DNA of 64,000 bases from Micromonospora sp. WMMD882 (GCF_027497255.1 NZ_CP114903.1:4712001-4776000); one strand, 5' to 3'. Positions 35,491 through 44,843 are shown, numbered from the stretch's first letter. Numbers and translations are program-made. Notes: generated by a model not told the origin, from the sequence alone.

Positions 35491-35570
35491 CGCTTCTCCA
35501 CACCCCTCACCAGCAGGGCGAGCGCCGCGAACAGCGCCACCGTCAACACCACGAACACCACGTCAGACAC
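35487..35570 (-). CDS. Predicted 27-residue membrane peptide upstream of kdpF
   Basis: [20 protein letters not shown] ending VRGVEKR: a single hydrophobic helix with a basic tail. GTG 35570 follows GGGGA at six bases, and the TGA overlaps the kdpF GTG (GTGA), so it looks translated and coupled. Such peptides precede kdpF in several actinomycetes as far as I recall; no function is established. Confidence 0.6.
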   Translation of the reverse strand: MSDVVFVVLTVALFAALALLVRGVEKR

Positions 35571-35596
35571 GCTGACTCCCCTTACCGGAACGAGCT

Positions 35597-35623
35597 CGGC
35601 ACGACCGCCGACCGGTCGTGCCG
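35597..35623 (-). promoter_or_regulatory. Hairpin in the kdp leader
   Basis: CGGCACGACC and its exact complement with a 7-base loop lie just upstream of the first kdp ORF. It may be an upstream terminator for the 35675 gene or part of the kdp leader. I found no match to a known riboswitch by eye. Confidence 0.4.
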
Positions 35624-35674
35624 GGCAATCACAACGCTCCGGCCCCGTGCCGGACAGGGGCTATAACGCGACCA

Positions 35675-36001
35675 TCACGGCGAACCGACGCTTTTTAACG
35701 CTCTCTTCACGCCGTCCCACGGTCGGGTGACCTGGGCCACCCTCTTAGCGGGGGACCAGGCGAGCCGGCCCCACGACGGCAGCAGCGGTGGCAGGTCCCC
35801 CAGCAGGGCCGTCGGGCCGCGGCCCGGCCACGCCTCAGGGGTCTCTCCGGGTACGATCCGGCCGTACTGGTCGGGTAGGTTTCCCCAGCCGCCGACGGGG
35901 CGCGGACCACGCGGCGGCGCGAGAGTGGTGTCGGCGGCACCGCTGACGGCACACAGATGCGTCCAGTCCTCACCGAGGTCGAACACGTAGGCGAACGGCA
36001 T
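35675..36001 (-). CDS. Fragment resembling plasmid pRiA4b ORF3-family proteins
   Basis: A 108-residue frame with FAYVFDLGEDWTHLC, like the YxYDFGDxWxH core of the pRiA4b ORF-3 family (unknown function). The in-frame sequence upstream of ATG 36001 continues the similarity (RLELLRPR) to a TGA about 29 codons upstream, without another start codon, so the N-terminal part of the family is missing. It is probably truncated. The kdp promoter seems to lie across its 3' end. No other gene is visible in 36002-36137. Confidence 0.45.
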   Translation of the reverse strand: MPFAYVFDLGEDWTHLCAVSGAADTTLAPPRGPRPVGGWGNLPDQYGRIVPGETPEAWPGRGPTALLGDLPPLLPSWGRLAWSPAKRVAQVTRPWDGVKRALKSVGSP

Positions 36002-36137
36002 CCGCGGACGCAGCAGTTCCAGCCGGCAGGACCGGCCGTCGCGGGTGCCCCGGAAAGGCGGAACCCGCCCGCCAGGCCGACCAACTCACCTCAACTCCGC
36101 CGCCGAAGCCTCCCCGACGCCCGCGGCTGGTACGACG

Positions 36138-36593
36138 TCAGCGCCCATCGGACCCGCCGGACCTGTTGCCGGACGGACCCGCCACCGGGTTGGTCGCCCG
36201 AGGAAAGAGACGGGCTCGCCGCTCCGCACGGTCCTCGGCGTACGTCGTCATGCGCTGGTAGCCGGCGCCGAGGGCCGCGGCGAACGGGATCAGTGGCGCG
36301 TACGACCACCCCTCGCCGCCGGTCAAGTCGCCGTACCGGTTGGCGAGGAACCCCACGAAAACCGCCACCGCCAGGGCCGTCACCGCCACCACCGCCCGCA
36401 GGTCCCCCACCCGAGCGGAGAACCAGCCGACCACCGCGGCGACGACCAGCACCCGGGCGGGCAGCTCCGCCGCCCCGAAAACCACCACCACAAGCGCGGC
36501 GCCGGTCACCGTCACCGCACCAGCGGCCACACTGACGCCCACCGGCGTGGGCTCAGCACAGGCAACATGTTCAGGACCTCGATCGACACTCAC
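36138..36593 (-). CDS. Small integral membrane protein, function unknown
   Basis: A 151-residue protein with about four hydrophobic segments (about 20-40, 43-60, 67-86, 101-115) and a basic Arg/Gly-rich C-terminal tail. Layout resembles the DUF4118 sensor membrane domain of KdpD standing alone, but similarity by eye is only in hydrophobicity. It lies upstream of the kdp cluster in the same orientation, with a separate promoter likely. No signal peptide or catalytic motif is seen. Confidence 0.55.
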   Translation of the reverse strand: MSVDRGPEHVACAEPTPVGVSVAAGAVTVTGAALVVVVFGAAELPARVLVVAAVVGWFSARVGDLRAVVAVTALAVAVFVGFLANRYGDLTGGEGWSYAPLIPFAAALGAGYQRMTTYAEDRAERRARLFPRATNPVAGPSGNRSGGSDGR

Positions 36594-36930
36594 CGCACGC
36601 CTCCGACGGAGCCTCGGGCCCGCGCCTCGGACCCGCCGTGACCCATGTCAGCCCGGGGCCGCAGCCACCGTCGAGGACTTTCACGCGACCGCTACGCCGA
36701 CCGGCCGAATTCTCACGGCGATACGACGCCCCGTGCCGACGATCGGCAAACGTCACCGGTGCCCTCAGGAGTGGACGCGGTCAGGCCGGGGATCACCGCG
36801 AGCCAGCTCCTCAAAGCGTCGTGGTCACCGATCCCAGTCGCCGCCTACCGCGTTGGGCTGCACGGACCAGGCGCTGGGACCAATCGCGGGCGCCACCGGA
36901 CAGGGCGGGACGCCCCGGACGACCGGCGGC

Positions 36931-37113
36931 GGGCGTCGGCTGTGCGCGCGGTACCTGGTCGGCTGCGACGGCGCGGACAGCACCGTCCGTGAGCTCGTCG
37001 GCTTCGGCGCGGGCACCGACGCGCCCGTCCCCGGGTGGATGGCGGTCCTCGACCTGGTGGACCGGGAGAAGCTGCGGCCAGGATTTCACTACCCGCCGAA
37101 CGGCGGGTACGCG
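36931..37113 (+). pseudogene. Fragment of FAD-dependent aromatic monooxygenase
   Basis: One frame reads LCARYLVGCDGADSTVRELV, then LVDREKLRPGFHYPPNGGYA. The DG motif (YLVGCDGADSTVR) and the following strand pattern are diagnostic of PheA/TetX-type FAD monooxygenases. Neither the N-terminal GxGxxG nor the C-terminal GD motif domain is present, so only about 60 residues of a ~500-residue enzyme remain. It lies just ahead of the MMPL gene and suggests replacement of a former gene. Confidence 0.6.
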
Positions 37114-37223
37114 CACCCGGCTCGACCAACCAGCCTGAGCTGCATTTTAACGGTCGTCTCAGATTCGCTCGGTACGAAGTCGGCAGCAGACAAGCGATGC
37201 AACCCGTATGTAGGAGGCTTGTG

Positions 37224-39374
37224 ATGGCAGTCGACGCAGCGCCGACCGGGGAGGCGCCGGCCGGTCGGTTGGCAGGCCGGTGGGTGCCGTGGTTGGTGAT
37301 TGGCCTGTGGGTGGCGCTGGCGGCGGTCATGGTGCCGCTGAGCGCGAAGTTGAGCTCGGTCACCACCGACAGAGCCGTGGACCTCCTGCCGGCAGGCGCC
37401 GAGTCCACCAAGGTGGCGGCGCTGGAGGACAGCCTTCCCGGCGGTGAGGAAAACACGTTCGTCTTCGTGTACCACCGCGCCGGCGGTGTGACCGACGCCG
37501 ACCGCGCGACGGTCGAGCGCCAGTACAGCACCCTTGCCGAGCGGTACCCGCCGACGGTGGCGGCTGCGGTCGACGAGGAGGACGAGGGCCCACCGACGAG
37601 CCGCTCCACCGACGGCGAGGCGATAATGTTCACCCTCGACGTGAGCACGACCTACGGCCCACCGGAGGACCTCGTCGGCCCGTTGCGTGACGCCGCGAAG
37701 GACCGCCCCGCCGGCCTGGAACTCGAGGTGACCGGCCCGGCAGCGATCGACGGCGACATGGACGCCGTCTTCGATGGCATCGACCTGCAGGTCCTCCTCA
37801 CCACCGTCATCGTCGTCACGCTCCTGCTCATCCTCACCTACCGCAGCCCGGTGTTGTGGTTCATCCCGTTGATGGCCGTGAGCGCGGCCGCGCTGACCGC
37901 GATGGCCTCCGTCTACCTGCTCGTCAAGGGCTTCGGCATCGTGGTCAACAACCAGAACTCGGCGCTGCTGACGATCCTGGTGTTCGGCGTCGGCACGGAC
38001 TACGCGCTGCTGCTCATCTCTCGATATCGGGAGGCACTGCACCACCACGAGGACGTCCGGGTCGCGATGGTCCACGCGCTGCGCGGCGCGGCGCCGGCCA
38101 TCGTCGCGTCCGCGGCCACCGTGGTCGCCGGTCTGCTCTGCCTGCTCGTCGCGGACCTGAACAGCACCAGCGGGTTGGGCCCGATCGGCGCGGCCGGCAT
38201 CCTGTGCGCGCTGGTGGCCATGCTGACGCTGTTCCCGGCGGTGCTCGTGGTGCTCGGCAGGCGGATCTTCTGGCCGGCCATCCCGCGGTTCAGCACGAGC
38301 GTGGAGGAGAAGCCGGGGCTGTGGGGACGGCTCGGCGCCGCCATCAGTCGCCGCCGGTGGGTGGCGACGCTCGCCTCGCTCGGAGTCCTCGGCGTGCTCA
38401 CCGTCGGGCTGACGGGCAACACCGGCGCCCTGCGGGAGCAGGACCAGTTCCTGTCCGCGCCGGAATCGGTCACCGGCCTCACTGTTCTCCGCCAGCACTT
38501 CCCTGAGCTCGGCGGCATGCCGCTGACGATCTACACGCGGCCGGCGCACCAGGTGCGGGTGCTCAACGTCGTCAAGGGCACCCCCGGTGTGGCCCAGGCA
38601 TTCCCGGGTGAGACCAAGGGTGGCTGGGCCGACATCTCCGTGTTCCCGAAGGATGCGCCGGACACCGTCGCAGAGTACGACACGATCAAGCGGGTGCGCA
38701 CCGCCGTGCACGCGGTGAGCGGGGCGGAGGCGATCGTCGGCGGGCCGAGCGCGGAGAACCTGGACACCGAGGTGACCACCAGCCGCGACGAGAAGCTGGT
38801 GATCCCGCTGGTGCTCGCCGTCGTCCTGATCGTCCTCGGGCTGCTGCTCCGCGCGATCGTAGCCCCGCTGATCCTGATGGCGACCGTGGTTGTCTCGTTC
38901 GCCGCGGCCTTCGGCGGCAGCGTGTTCGTCTTCGAGACGATCCTCGGGTTCAAGGGGATCGACTCCTCGGTGCCGCTGCTGGCATTCCTGTTCCTGGTGG
39001 CGCTCGGCGTGGACTACAACATCTTCCTGGTCAGCCGGGCCCGGGAGGAGACCGTGCGTCTCGGCACCAGAGAGGGCATGCTCAGGGCCCTCTCCGCCAC
39101 CGGTGGCGTCATCACCTCGGCAGGCGTGGTTCTGGCGGCCACGTTCGCGGTCCTCGTCTCACTTCCGCTGGTGATGCTGGTCGAGGTCGGGTTCCTGGTC
39201 GCCTTCGGCGTGCTGCTCGACGCCCTGCTGGTGCGGTCGGTCCTGGTGCCCGCCCTCACCCTGTTGATCGGCCGGCGGATGTGGTGGCCGAGCCGGCTCG
39301 ACCGGCCGACGGCGGAATCGCCTACCGGGCGACACTCGCTCCCCGACGATGAGGACGTCGCGCTGCAACGGTGA
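37224..39374 (+). CDS. MMPL-family RND transporter
   Basis: A 716-residue exporter with two copies of a six-helix MMPL module: helices at about 20-38 and 185-340, then 370-385 and 525-690. Family motifs VFGVGTDYALLLISRYREAL and FLVALGVDYNIFLVSRAREE carry the proton-relay Asp-Tyr pair in each half. Extracytoplasmic loops follow the first helix of each half. It exports lipids or hydrophobic compounds. ATG 37224 follows TAGGAGG at six bases; the longer frame from 37035 overlaps a monooxygenase fragment. A converging two-component system lies downstream. Confidence 0.92.
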   Translation: MAVDAAPTGEAPAGRLAGRWVPWLVIGLWVALAAVMVPLSAKLSSVTTDRAVDLLPAGAESTKVAALEDSLPGGEENTFVFVYHRAGGVTDADRATVERQYSTLAERYPPTVAAAVDEEDEGPPTSRSTDGEAIMFTLDVSTTYGPPEDLVGPLRDAAKDRPAGLELEVTGPAAIDGDMDAVFDGIDLQVLLTTVIVVTLLLILTYRSPVLWFIPLMAVSAAALTAMASVYLLVKGFGIVVNNQNSALLTILVFGVGTDYALLLISRYREALHHHEDVRVAMVHALRGAAPAIVASAATVVAGLLCLLVADLNSTSGLGPIGAAGILCALVAMLTLFPAVLVVLGRRIFWPAIPRFSTSVEEKPGLWGRLGAAISRRRWVATLASLGVLGVLTVGLTGNTGALREQDQFLSAPESVTGLTVLRQHFPELGGMPLTIYTRPAHQVRVLNVVKGTPGVAQAFPGETKGGWADISVFPKDAPDTVAEYDTIKRVRTAVHAVSGAEAIVGGPSAENLDTEVTTSRDEKLVIPLVLAVVLIVLGLLLRAIVAPLILMATVVVSFAAAFGGSVFVFETILGFKGIDSSVPLLAFLFLVALGVDYNIFLVSRAREETVRLGTREGMLRALSATGGVITSAGVVLAATFAVLVSLPLVMLVEVGFLVAFGVLLDALLVRSVLVPALTLLIGRRMWWPSRLDRPTAESPTGRHSLPDDEDVALQR

Positions 39375-39391
39375 GCGCGGCGGCGCGGACG

Positions 39392-39428
39392 AGATCCGGG
39401 ACGGGGACCCAGGCCCCGTCCCGGATCT
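39392..39428. terminator. Bidirectional terminator between MMPL gene and histidine kinase gene
   Basis: AGATCCGGGACGGGG and its exact complement form a 15-bp stem with a 7-base loop (ACCCAGG), 17 bases after the MMPL stop and 56 bases after the converging kinase stop. Confidence 0.75.
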
Positions 39429-39484
39429 TCTCATCGGCACGACGGTCGCCGCCCGTTGGTCCTGCGCCATGCCGCAGGGGCGGG

Positions 39485-40936
39485 TCAGCGCACCGCGGTG
39501 TCCTCCCCGGCGGCGCGGCGCCCGATCGGGGCGGGCAGGGCTGCGGCCGGAAGGTCGACCCGAAGCAGCGCGCCACCGCGTGCGGAACGGGCGACGGTGG
39601 CCCGGCCGCCGTGGGCGTCGACGACCCGCCGCACGATCGACAGCCCCAGACCGGATCCCGGCATCGCCCGGGCGCTGTCGGCACGGTAGAACCGGTCGAA
39701 CACCCGCGGTACGTCGACGGCGTCGATGCCCGGCCCGGCGTCGTCGACCTCGAGCACCGCCGACGCGCCCTCGGCACGAAGCCGGACCTGGACCGGCTGG
39801 TCGGCGGGGGACCACTTGCCGGCGTTGTCGATGAGGTTGAGTACCGCCCGCTGAAGCGCGGCCGGACGCCCGCTCACCCACACGGAGGTCACGTCGAGCG
39901 CGATCTCGATGTCGGGCACGCGGGAACGGGCCCGGGTCGCGGCGGCCACGACCACGTCGGCGAGGTCGAGCAGATCGGTATTCTCGTCGCTGACGTCACC
40001 ACGGGCCAGGTCGGTCAGCTCGGCGGCGAGGGTGCTCAACTCGGCGACCTGGGCGCCGAGATCTTTGAGCAGCCGGGTCCGGCTCTGCGCCGGCAGTCCG
40101 CTGTCCAGGGTGCCGCGCCGATCGAGCCGGATCAGCAGTTCGATGTTGAGGCGCAGGCTGGTGAGCGGGGTTCTGAGCTCGTGGGCGGCGTCCTCGGCGA
40201 GCAGCTGCTGGGCCTGCCGGGAGTCCCGGAGCGCGGCGAGCATGTCGTTGATCGATTGGATCAGCCGCCGGATCTCCCCACCGCCCTCGTCCGGGATGGC
40301 GGCGTCGAGATCCCGGGTCTGCGCGACGCGTACCGCGGCGGCGGTCAGCCGGTCGACCGGTGCCAGCCCGGTCCGCGCCACGGTCCGTCCGACAAGGGCG
40401 CCGCCGCCCGCGCAGAGCAGCCCGATCAGCAGCATGCCGAACCCGAACTGGTTGATCGCACTGTCGTCGGCGACGCGGGCCACCTGGACCGCGCCGTCAC
40501 CCGCCCGCAGCGTGTAGATGAGGTAGCCCTCGTCCTCGATGTCGTTCGACTCCATCAGGTCGGCCGGCCCGCCCTGCGCCACGCGCCCGGCGTGCTCGCT
40601 GACCGGGGGCAGCGCGGGTTGGCCGGCCGGCGTCCGGGTCGAGCCGTCGGGCAGGATGACCCGCACCAACCGACCGGATCCGGAGTACGGCGGTAGCGGG
40701 ACCCGCGCCAGACCGGCGCGTTCCGCGTCGACCGCCAGAAAGCGGGAGTCGGCGCGCAGCTGATCCTCCGCGGTGCTCCGCAGCTCCCTGTCCATCAGCT
40801 CGCTGGCCACCTGAAAGGCCACGAACACGCTGACCGCGATGGCCGTCGCCGCGATCACCGTCAGCCTGGTTCGCAGGGACCGCCGGCGCCACCATCGGGT
40901 CAGCCGGCGCGGTTCCCGGCGGGCGGGCCTGTTCAC
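39485..40936 (-). CDS. Two-component sensor histidine kinase
   Basis: A 483-residue membrane kinase: helix at about 25-45, extracytoplasmic sensor (about 46-165), second helix (about 168-188), HAMP (about 190-245), HisKA with [13 protein letters not shown], and HATPase with [20 protein letters not shown] and [15 protein letters not shown] 40936 overlaps the regulator TGA. It resembles MprB/CseC-type envelope-stress kinases. The neighbouring MMPL exporter may be a target; that is inference. Confidence 0.92.
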   Translation of the reverse strand: MNRPARREPRRLTRWWRRRSLRTRLTVIAATAIAVSVFVAFQVASELMDRELRSTAEDQLRADSRFLAVDAERAGLARVPLPPYSGSGRLVRVILPDGSTRTPAGQPALPPVSEHAGRVAQGGPADLMESNDIEDEGYLIYTLRAGDGAVQVARVADDSAINQFGFGMLLIGLLCAGGGALVGRTVARTGLAPVDRLTAAAVRVAQTRDLDAAIPDEGGGEIRRLIQSINDMLAALRDSRQAQQLLAEDAAHELRTPLTSLRLNIELLIRLDRRGTLDSGLPAQSRTRLLKDLGAQVAELSTLAAELTDLARGDVSDENTDLLDLADVVVAAATRARSRVPDIEIALDVTSVWVSGRPAALQRAVLNLIDNAGKWSPADQPVQVRLRAEGASAVLEVDDAGPGIDAVDVPRVFDRFYRADSARAMPGSGLGLSIVRRVVDAHGGRATVARSARGGALLRVDLPAAALPAPIGRRAAGEDTAVR

Positions 40937-41625
40937 GGAGGAGCCTCCCGCAACGTGTACCCCAGGCCGCGCAGCGTGTAGATCAGTCGCGGCTCACCCT
41001 CAGCCTCCATCTTGCGGCGCAGGTAGCTCACGTACACCTGAAGGTTGTTGGCGGTGGCGCTCATGTCGAAGCCCCAGATCGCCTCGAACAGCGCGTCGCG
41101 GGTCAACACCCGGGTCGCGTTGCGCACGAGGACCTCCAGGAGGGAGAACTCGGTTCGGGTCAGGTGCAGCGGCCGCCCGCCACGCCACGCCTCGAACCTG
41201 TCGGGATCGAGCCGGACGTCGGCGAACGACAGGATCTGCGACTCGCCGTCGGTCGGCGTGCGCCGGCGCAGCAGGGCCCGCACCCGGGCCAGCAACTCCT
41301 CGGTGGCGAACGGCTTGGGCAGGTAGTCGTCGGCGCCCGCGTCCAGCCCCGCGACCCGGTCGGAGACCTGGTCACGGGCGGTCAGCATCAGCACCGGCAG
41401 ATCCCGACCCGCGGCCCGCAACCGCCGGCAGGTCTCCAACCCGCCCAGGCGGGGCATCATCACGTCGAGGATCAGCAGATCCAGGGTGTCACCGCCGGCC
41501 CCACCGACCCCGTCGAGCACGGCGAGACCGTTGGCGACGGTGCTGGTGTCGTAACCCTCGACCTGGAGCACCCGCTCCAGTGACTCACGGATGGCCACGT
41601 CGTCATCCGCGATCATGATCCGCAC
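40933..41625 (-). CDS. OmpR-family response regulator
   Basis: A 230-residue regulator with receiver ([12 protein letters not shown], phospho-Asp in [20 protein letters not shown]) and winged helix ([37 protein letters not shown]). GTG 41625 is preferred: a purine-rich GAAGGGGG lies nine bases upstream. The open frame to 41748 reads through an IS remnant and is not coding. Partner of the kinase that follows. Confidence 0.93.
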   Translation of the reverse strand: MRIMIADDDVAIRESLERVLQVEGYDTSTVANGLAVLDGVGGAGGDTLDLLILDVMMPRLGGLETCRRLRAAGRDLPVLMLTARDQVSDRVAGLDAGADDYLPKPFATEELLARVRALLRRRTPTDGESQILSFADVRLDPDRFEAWRGGRPLHLTRTEFSLLEVLVRNATRVLTRDALFEAIWGFDMSATANNLQVYVSYLRRKMEAEGEPRLIYTLRGLGYTLREAPP

Positions 41626-41654
41626 GCCGGCCCGCCCCCTTCTCCTACGGCCCT

Positions 41655-41882
41655 GGTGGGGTGTCGGCGTTCTCCCGCCGCAGCGACGCGAGCTCGACCC
41701 GCTCCTCCTCGCACAACTGCCCAGCGGCCGCCTCGCCGCGAGCCGCACGATCCTTCTCCACCCAGTTGCGAGGATGCCGCTGTTGATCCCCAGACTACGC
41801 GCTACCTGCGCGATCCGGTCTCCCGCACGATCCGGACCGTGCCCGGACGGAATTCCGGATCGAATCGGCGTCTCGGCTCAGC
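41655..41882 (-). pseudogene. Remnant of IS3-family transposase OrfA with frameshifts
   Basis: Three successive frames on the minus strand give [19 protein letters not shown], then [17 protein letters not shown], then [20 protein letters not shown] and [16 protein letters not shown]. Together they spell an IS3-family OrfA (helix-turn-helix plus leucine-zipper start). At least two frameshifts separate the parts and no OrfB is present. It ends about 30 bases before the response-regulator start and may have supplied or replaced its promoter. Confidence 0.75.
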
Positions 41883-42332
41883 CGTGAGCCTCTGTCCCTC
41901 AGGTCCTGGCCTCCACGCTCGAGGGGAACCACACAGGCGATTCCCGCGATCCCGTTCGCGGCAGCCAACTCACCCGGGTAGCCGGCCAGGTAGGACCCCA
42001 GAGCCCGGCCAGCCGGGAGGTGATGAGAACCAAGTCCATCGACTGCGCCGGCAGCGGCGTCCGCAGTCCGATGGTGCGGTGCATCTGGTGGCGGCATCCG
42101 TCCGTGTCCGGCTCGAGGGTCTCGTCGAACTCGAACAGCTCAGCATCGGGAAGGTCCGCCGGCGCGGCACCTCCGCGCCCGAAACGGCCAGCCGATCCGG
42201 CCGTACCTGGAGACCCGACCGTGATTCCGCCTTGACGTCGAGATCGCGAGCCCTGCCCGTCCAGGTCACGACGCCCCCGCCTGGGCAGCGGGCGGACCGT
42301 CCCGACACGGCTCTGCGTCGGTATTCAGCGTT
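41883..42332. other. Gene-free stretch of about 450 bases
   Basis: Minus-strand frames contain protein-like runs (LFEFDETLEPDTDGCRHQ and SYLAGYPGELAAANGIAGIA) in different phases, suggesting a decayed gene. I cannot assign a family and no intact ORF with a ribosome site is present. Confidence 0.4.
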
Positions 42333-42386
42333 GCTACCTAGCGGTACCTAGTGCTACTGTCTACCGGTAGTCAGCGTCGCTTGGTA
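42333..42386. promoter_or_regulatory. PadR operator/promoter region with repeated CTACC/GGTAG elements
   Basis: A perfect palindrome CTACCGGTAG (42361-42370) is flanked by further CTACC, GGTACC and GGTAG copies just upstream of the padR start. PadR repressors bind such inverted repeats, so this is the probable autoregulatory site of the efflux operon. Confidence 0.6.
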
Positions 42387-42402
42387 GCGAGGGGATGGCG
42401 GC

Positions 42403-42750
42403 ATGGGCAACCAGATGACAGAGATGCTGAAGGGCACTCTCGAAGGCATCGTCCTGGCGATCCTGGCCCGCAGATCGGCGTACGGCTACGAGATCACCGC
42501 GTGGCTGCGCGACCGCGGGTTCTCGGACATCGCGGAAGGCACCATCTACGCGCTGCTCGTCCGCGTCGAGCAGCGCGGCTTCGTGGACGTGGAGAAGGTT
42601 CCCTCCGAGAAGGGGCCCCCGCGAAAGGTGTACTCGCTCAACGCGAAGGGGCGAGAGCAACTCGCCGAGTTCTGGAGGACGTGGGGCGTCCTGACGGAGC
42701 GCATCGAACAACTTCGTGACACCGACAACCGACAAAGCCAAGGAGCATGA
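42403..42750 (+). CDS. PadR-family transcriptional regulator
   Basis: A 115-residue winged-helix repressor: MLKGTLEGIVLAILARRSAY, YEITAWLRDRGFSDIAEGTI and RKVYSLNAKGREQLAEFW. Subfamily 1 PadR proteins sense drugs or phenolics and control adjacent efflux genes. ATG 42403 has GAGGGG upstream. Its TGA overlaps the DUF1048 gene start (ATGA), so all four genes form one autoregulated operon. Confidence 0.93.
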   Translation: MGNQMTEMLKGTLEGIVLAILARRSAYGYEITAWLRDRGFSDIAEGTIYALLVRVEQRGFVDVEKVPSEKGPPRKVYSLNAKGREQLAEFWRTWGVLTERIEQLRDTDNRQSQGA

Positions 42751-43136
42751 GCATGGCCGCCGCGAAGTGGATCGAGACGCTCGTCGGATCGCTCGACCAG
42801 AAGAAGCAGTACAAGCACCACATGGCCCGCATGGAGGCCCTGCCGGAGCCGCACCGCAGCGCGGCCAAGGCGCTCCAGCGGTACTTCATGTATCAGGGCG
42901 GGATCGTCGACGGGAACACGCTCATCACGATGCTCGGCGACTTCGTCGACCTCTGGGAACGTGCGGCGGCCGACGGCACGCCGGTCCGCGCGATCGTCGG
43001 CGACGACCCGGTCGAGTTCGCCGAGACGTTCCTGCGGGCGTACTCGGGCCGGCAGTGGATCGACAAGGAGCGCGCACGCCTGCGGACGGCGATCGACACC
43101 GCCGCCGGCGACACCAGTGAGGAGAGGGACGCATGA
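42747..43136 (+). CDS. DUF1048-domain protein
   Basis: A 129-residue helical protein (AAKWIETLVGSLDQKKQYKH... QGGIVDGNTLITMLGDFVDL). DUF1048 proteins are commonly encoded with PadR regulators and ABC exporters in Gram-positive bacteria; their biochemical role is unknown. No membrane segment is visible. Overlaps both neighbours by four bases. Confidence 0.88.
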   Translation: MSMAAAKWIETLVGSLDQKKQYKHHMARMEALPEPHRSAAKALQRYFMYQGGIVDGNTLITMLGDFVDLWERAAADGTPVRAIVGDDPVEFAETFLRAYSGRQWIDKERARLRTAIDTAAGDTSEERDA

Positions 43137-43945
43137 CCACCGGAACGCGCGAACCCGCGATCAGCGTGCGGGCCGTCACCAAGTCCTACCAGGACCTGCA
43201 CGTGCTGCGGGGCGTCGACTTCGAGGTGGCAGCCGGGAGCATCTTCGCTCTGCTCGGCTCGAACGGCGCCGGGAAGACCACGCTGGTGCGGATCCTGTCG
43301 ACGTTGCTGAAGGCGGACGGCGGCACCGCGACCGTGCACGGCTTCGACGTCTCCTCGACCCCGGCCGACGTACGCAGGTCGATCAGCCTGACCGGCCAGT
43401 TCGCCGCAGTCGACGACGTGCTCACCGGCCGGGAGAATCTGGTCCTGGTCGCGAAGCTCCGCCACCTGAGGAACCCGGGTGCGATCGCTGACGACATGCT
43501 CGCCCGTTTCTCGCTCGCTGAGGCCGGGAACCGCCGGGCGGCGACGTACTCGGGCGGCATGCGCCGGCGGCTGGACATCGCGATGAGTCTTGTCGGGAAC
43601 CCGCCGGTCGTGTTCCTCGACGAGCCGACCACGGGCCTCGACCCGCAGGCCCGCATCGAGGTCTGGCAGACGGTGCGCCAGCTCGCCAAGGATGGCACGA
43701 CCATCCTGCTGACCACCCAGTACCTCGACGAGGCCGAGCAACTCGCCGACCGGATCGCGATCCTGCACAACGGCACGATCATCCAGAACGGCACCCTCGC
43801 CGAGCTGAGGCGGCTCCTCCCGTCCGCCAAGGTCGAGTACGTCGAGAAGCAGCCGACCCTCGAGGACGTCTTCCTCGCCCTGGTCGGCGGCACCGATGAC
43901 ACCGCCGGCCCGGCAGCCATCTCCGTAGGAGAGGAATCTCGATGA
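43133..43945 (+). CDS. DrrA-like ABC transporter ATP-binding protein
   Basis: A 270-residue ATPase of the daunorubicin-exporter class: Walker A GSNGAGKTT, signature YSGGMRRRLDIAMSL, Walker B VVFLDEPTTGLDP, H-loop TTQYL, and a short C-terminal DUF4162-like region (EKQPTLEDVFLALVGG). It energises export by the following permease. Confidence 0.94.
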   Translation: MTTGTREPAISVRAVTKSYQDLHVLRGVDFEVAAGSIFALLGSNGAGKTTLVRILSTLLKADGGTATVHGFDVSSTPADVRRSISLTGQFAAVDDVLTGRENLVLVAKLRHLRNPGAIADDMLARFSLAEAGNRRAATYSGGMRRRLDIAMSLVGNPPVVFLDEPTTGLDPQARIEVWQTVRQLAKDGTTILLTTQYLDEAEQLADRIAILHNGTIIQNGTLAELRRLLPSAKVEYVEKQPTLEDVFLALVGGTDDTAGPAAISVGEESR

Positions 43946-44706
43946 GCGCACATGTCCTCAGCGACACCGGAACCCTCACCGGCCGCTCTCTGCGTCACAT
44001 CCTCCGCAGCCCGGACACCATCATCACCACAGCCGTCACCCCGGTCGCGCTGATGCTGCTCTTCGTGTACGTGCTGGGTGGCGCCATCAACACCGGATCG
44101 GACCAGTCGTACATCAACTACATGCTGCCGGGCATCCTGCTCATCACGATCGCGTCCGGCATCGCCTACACGGCGTACCGCCTGCTCCTCGACCTGCAGG
44201 GCGGTATCTTCGAGCGCTTCCAGTCGATGCCGATCCCACGACCCTCCGTGCTCTGGGCGCACGTCCTGACCTCACTCGTCGCCAACCTGGCCTCGCTCGT
44301 GATCGTCACAGGCGTCGCACTGATCATGGGATTCCGCACCAACGCATCCACAGCCGACTGGCTCGCCGCCGCCGGCATCCTGATCCTGTTCACCCTCGCC
44401 CTCACCTGGATCGCCGTGATAGCGGGCCTGTCCGCCAAGACCGTCGACGGCGCGAGCGCCTTCAGCTACCCGCTGATCTTTCTGCCCTTCGTCAGCTCGG
44501 CGTTCGTCCCTACCGACTCCATGCCCGGCCCGGTCGCGTGGTTCGCCGAGAACCAGCCGGTAACGTCCATCGTGAACACTCTTCGCGCGCTGTTCGCGCA
44601 GCAACCCGTCGGCAACGACATCTGGATCGCCCTCGCCTGGTGCGCCGGCATCCTCATGGCCGCCTACGTCGCCGCGACAGCGATCTACCGCAAGAAGACC
44701 AGCTGA
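43942..44706 (+). CDS. DrrB-like ABC-2 type permease
   Basis: A 254-residue ABC-2 permease with six hydrophobic segments and the family stretch GGIFERFQSMPIPRPSVLWAH. It should export a drug or lipid with the DrrA-like ATPase. Last gene of the PadR operon; a strong terminator follows 48 bases downstream. Confidence 0.93.
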   Translation: MSAHVLSDTGTLTGRSLRHILRSPDTIITTAVTPVALMLLFVYVLGGAINTGSDQSYINYMLPGILLITIASGIAYTAYRLLLDLQGGIFERFQSMPIPRPSVLWAHVLTSLVANLASLVIVTGVALIMGFRTNASTADWLAAAGILILFTLALTWIAVIAGLSAKTVDGASAFSYPLIFLPFVSSAFVPTDSMPGPVAWFAENQPVTSIVNTLRALFAQQPVGNDIWIALAWCAGILMAAYVAATAIYRKKTS

Positions 44707-44754
44707 CCGGTCGCGGGCGGCAAGGTCGATCTGTGCCACAACCTTGACTCATAC

Positions 44755-44796
44755 GACGACAGGGAAGATAGCCGAACGGCTATCTTCCCTGTCGTC
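44755..44796 (+). terminator. Rho-independent-like terminator of the DrrAB operon
   Basis: GACGACAGGGAAGATAGCC and its exact complement surround a GAAC tetraloop (19-bp stem). It lies between the operon and the tRNA-Arg remnant. It could also serve transcripts from the right. Confidence 0.85.
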
Positions 44797-44801
44797 ACAA
44801 G

Positions 44802-44843
44802 TGCGCCCGAAGGGACTCGAACCCCTAACCTTCTGATCCGTAG
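44802..44843 (-). other. 3' part of tRNA-Arg(ACG): candidate integration (att) core
   Basis: On the minus strand the sequence runs from the anticodon loop CTACGGA through the T arm (AGGGG-TTCGAGT-CCCTT) to CGGGCGCA, the 3' acceptor strand. The 5' half (acceptor 5' strand, D arm, 5' anticodon stem) is missing to the right. A bare 42-base tRNA 3' end is the usual distal attachment site left by a tRNA-targeting integrative element. The 5' half or an intact copy is not in this window. Confidence 0.75.

Noticed and set aside
36340..37224. Long + strand frame before the MMPL gene
   Set aside because: It antisenses a membrane-protein gene and only about 60 internal codons match a monooxygenase; the rest is a frame through unrelated DNA.
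44802..44843. Calling a functional tRNA-Arg gene
   Set aside because: The 5' acceptor strand, D arm and 5' anticodon stem are absent, so no tRNA can form.
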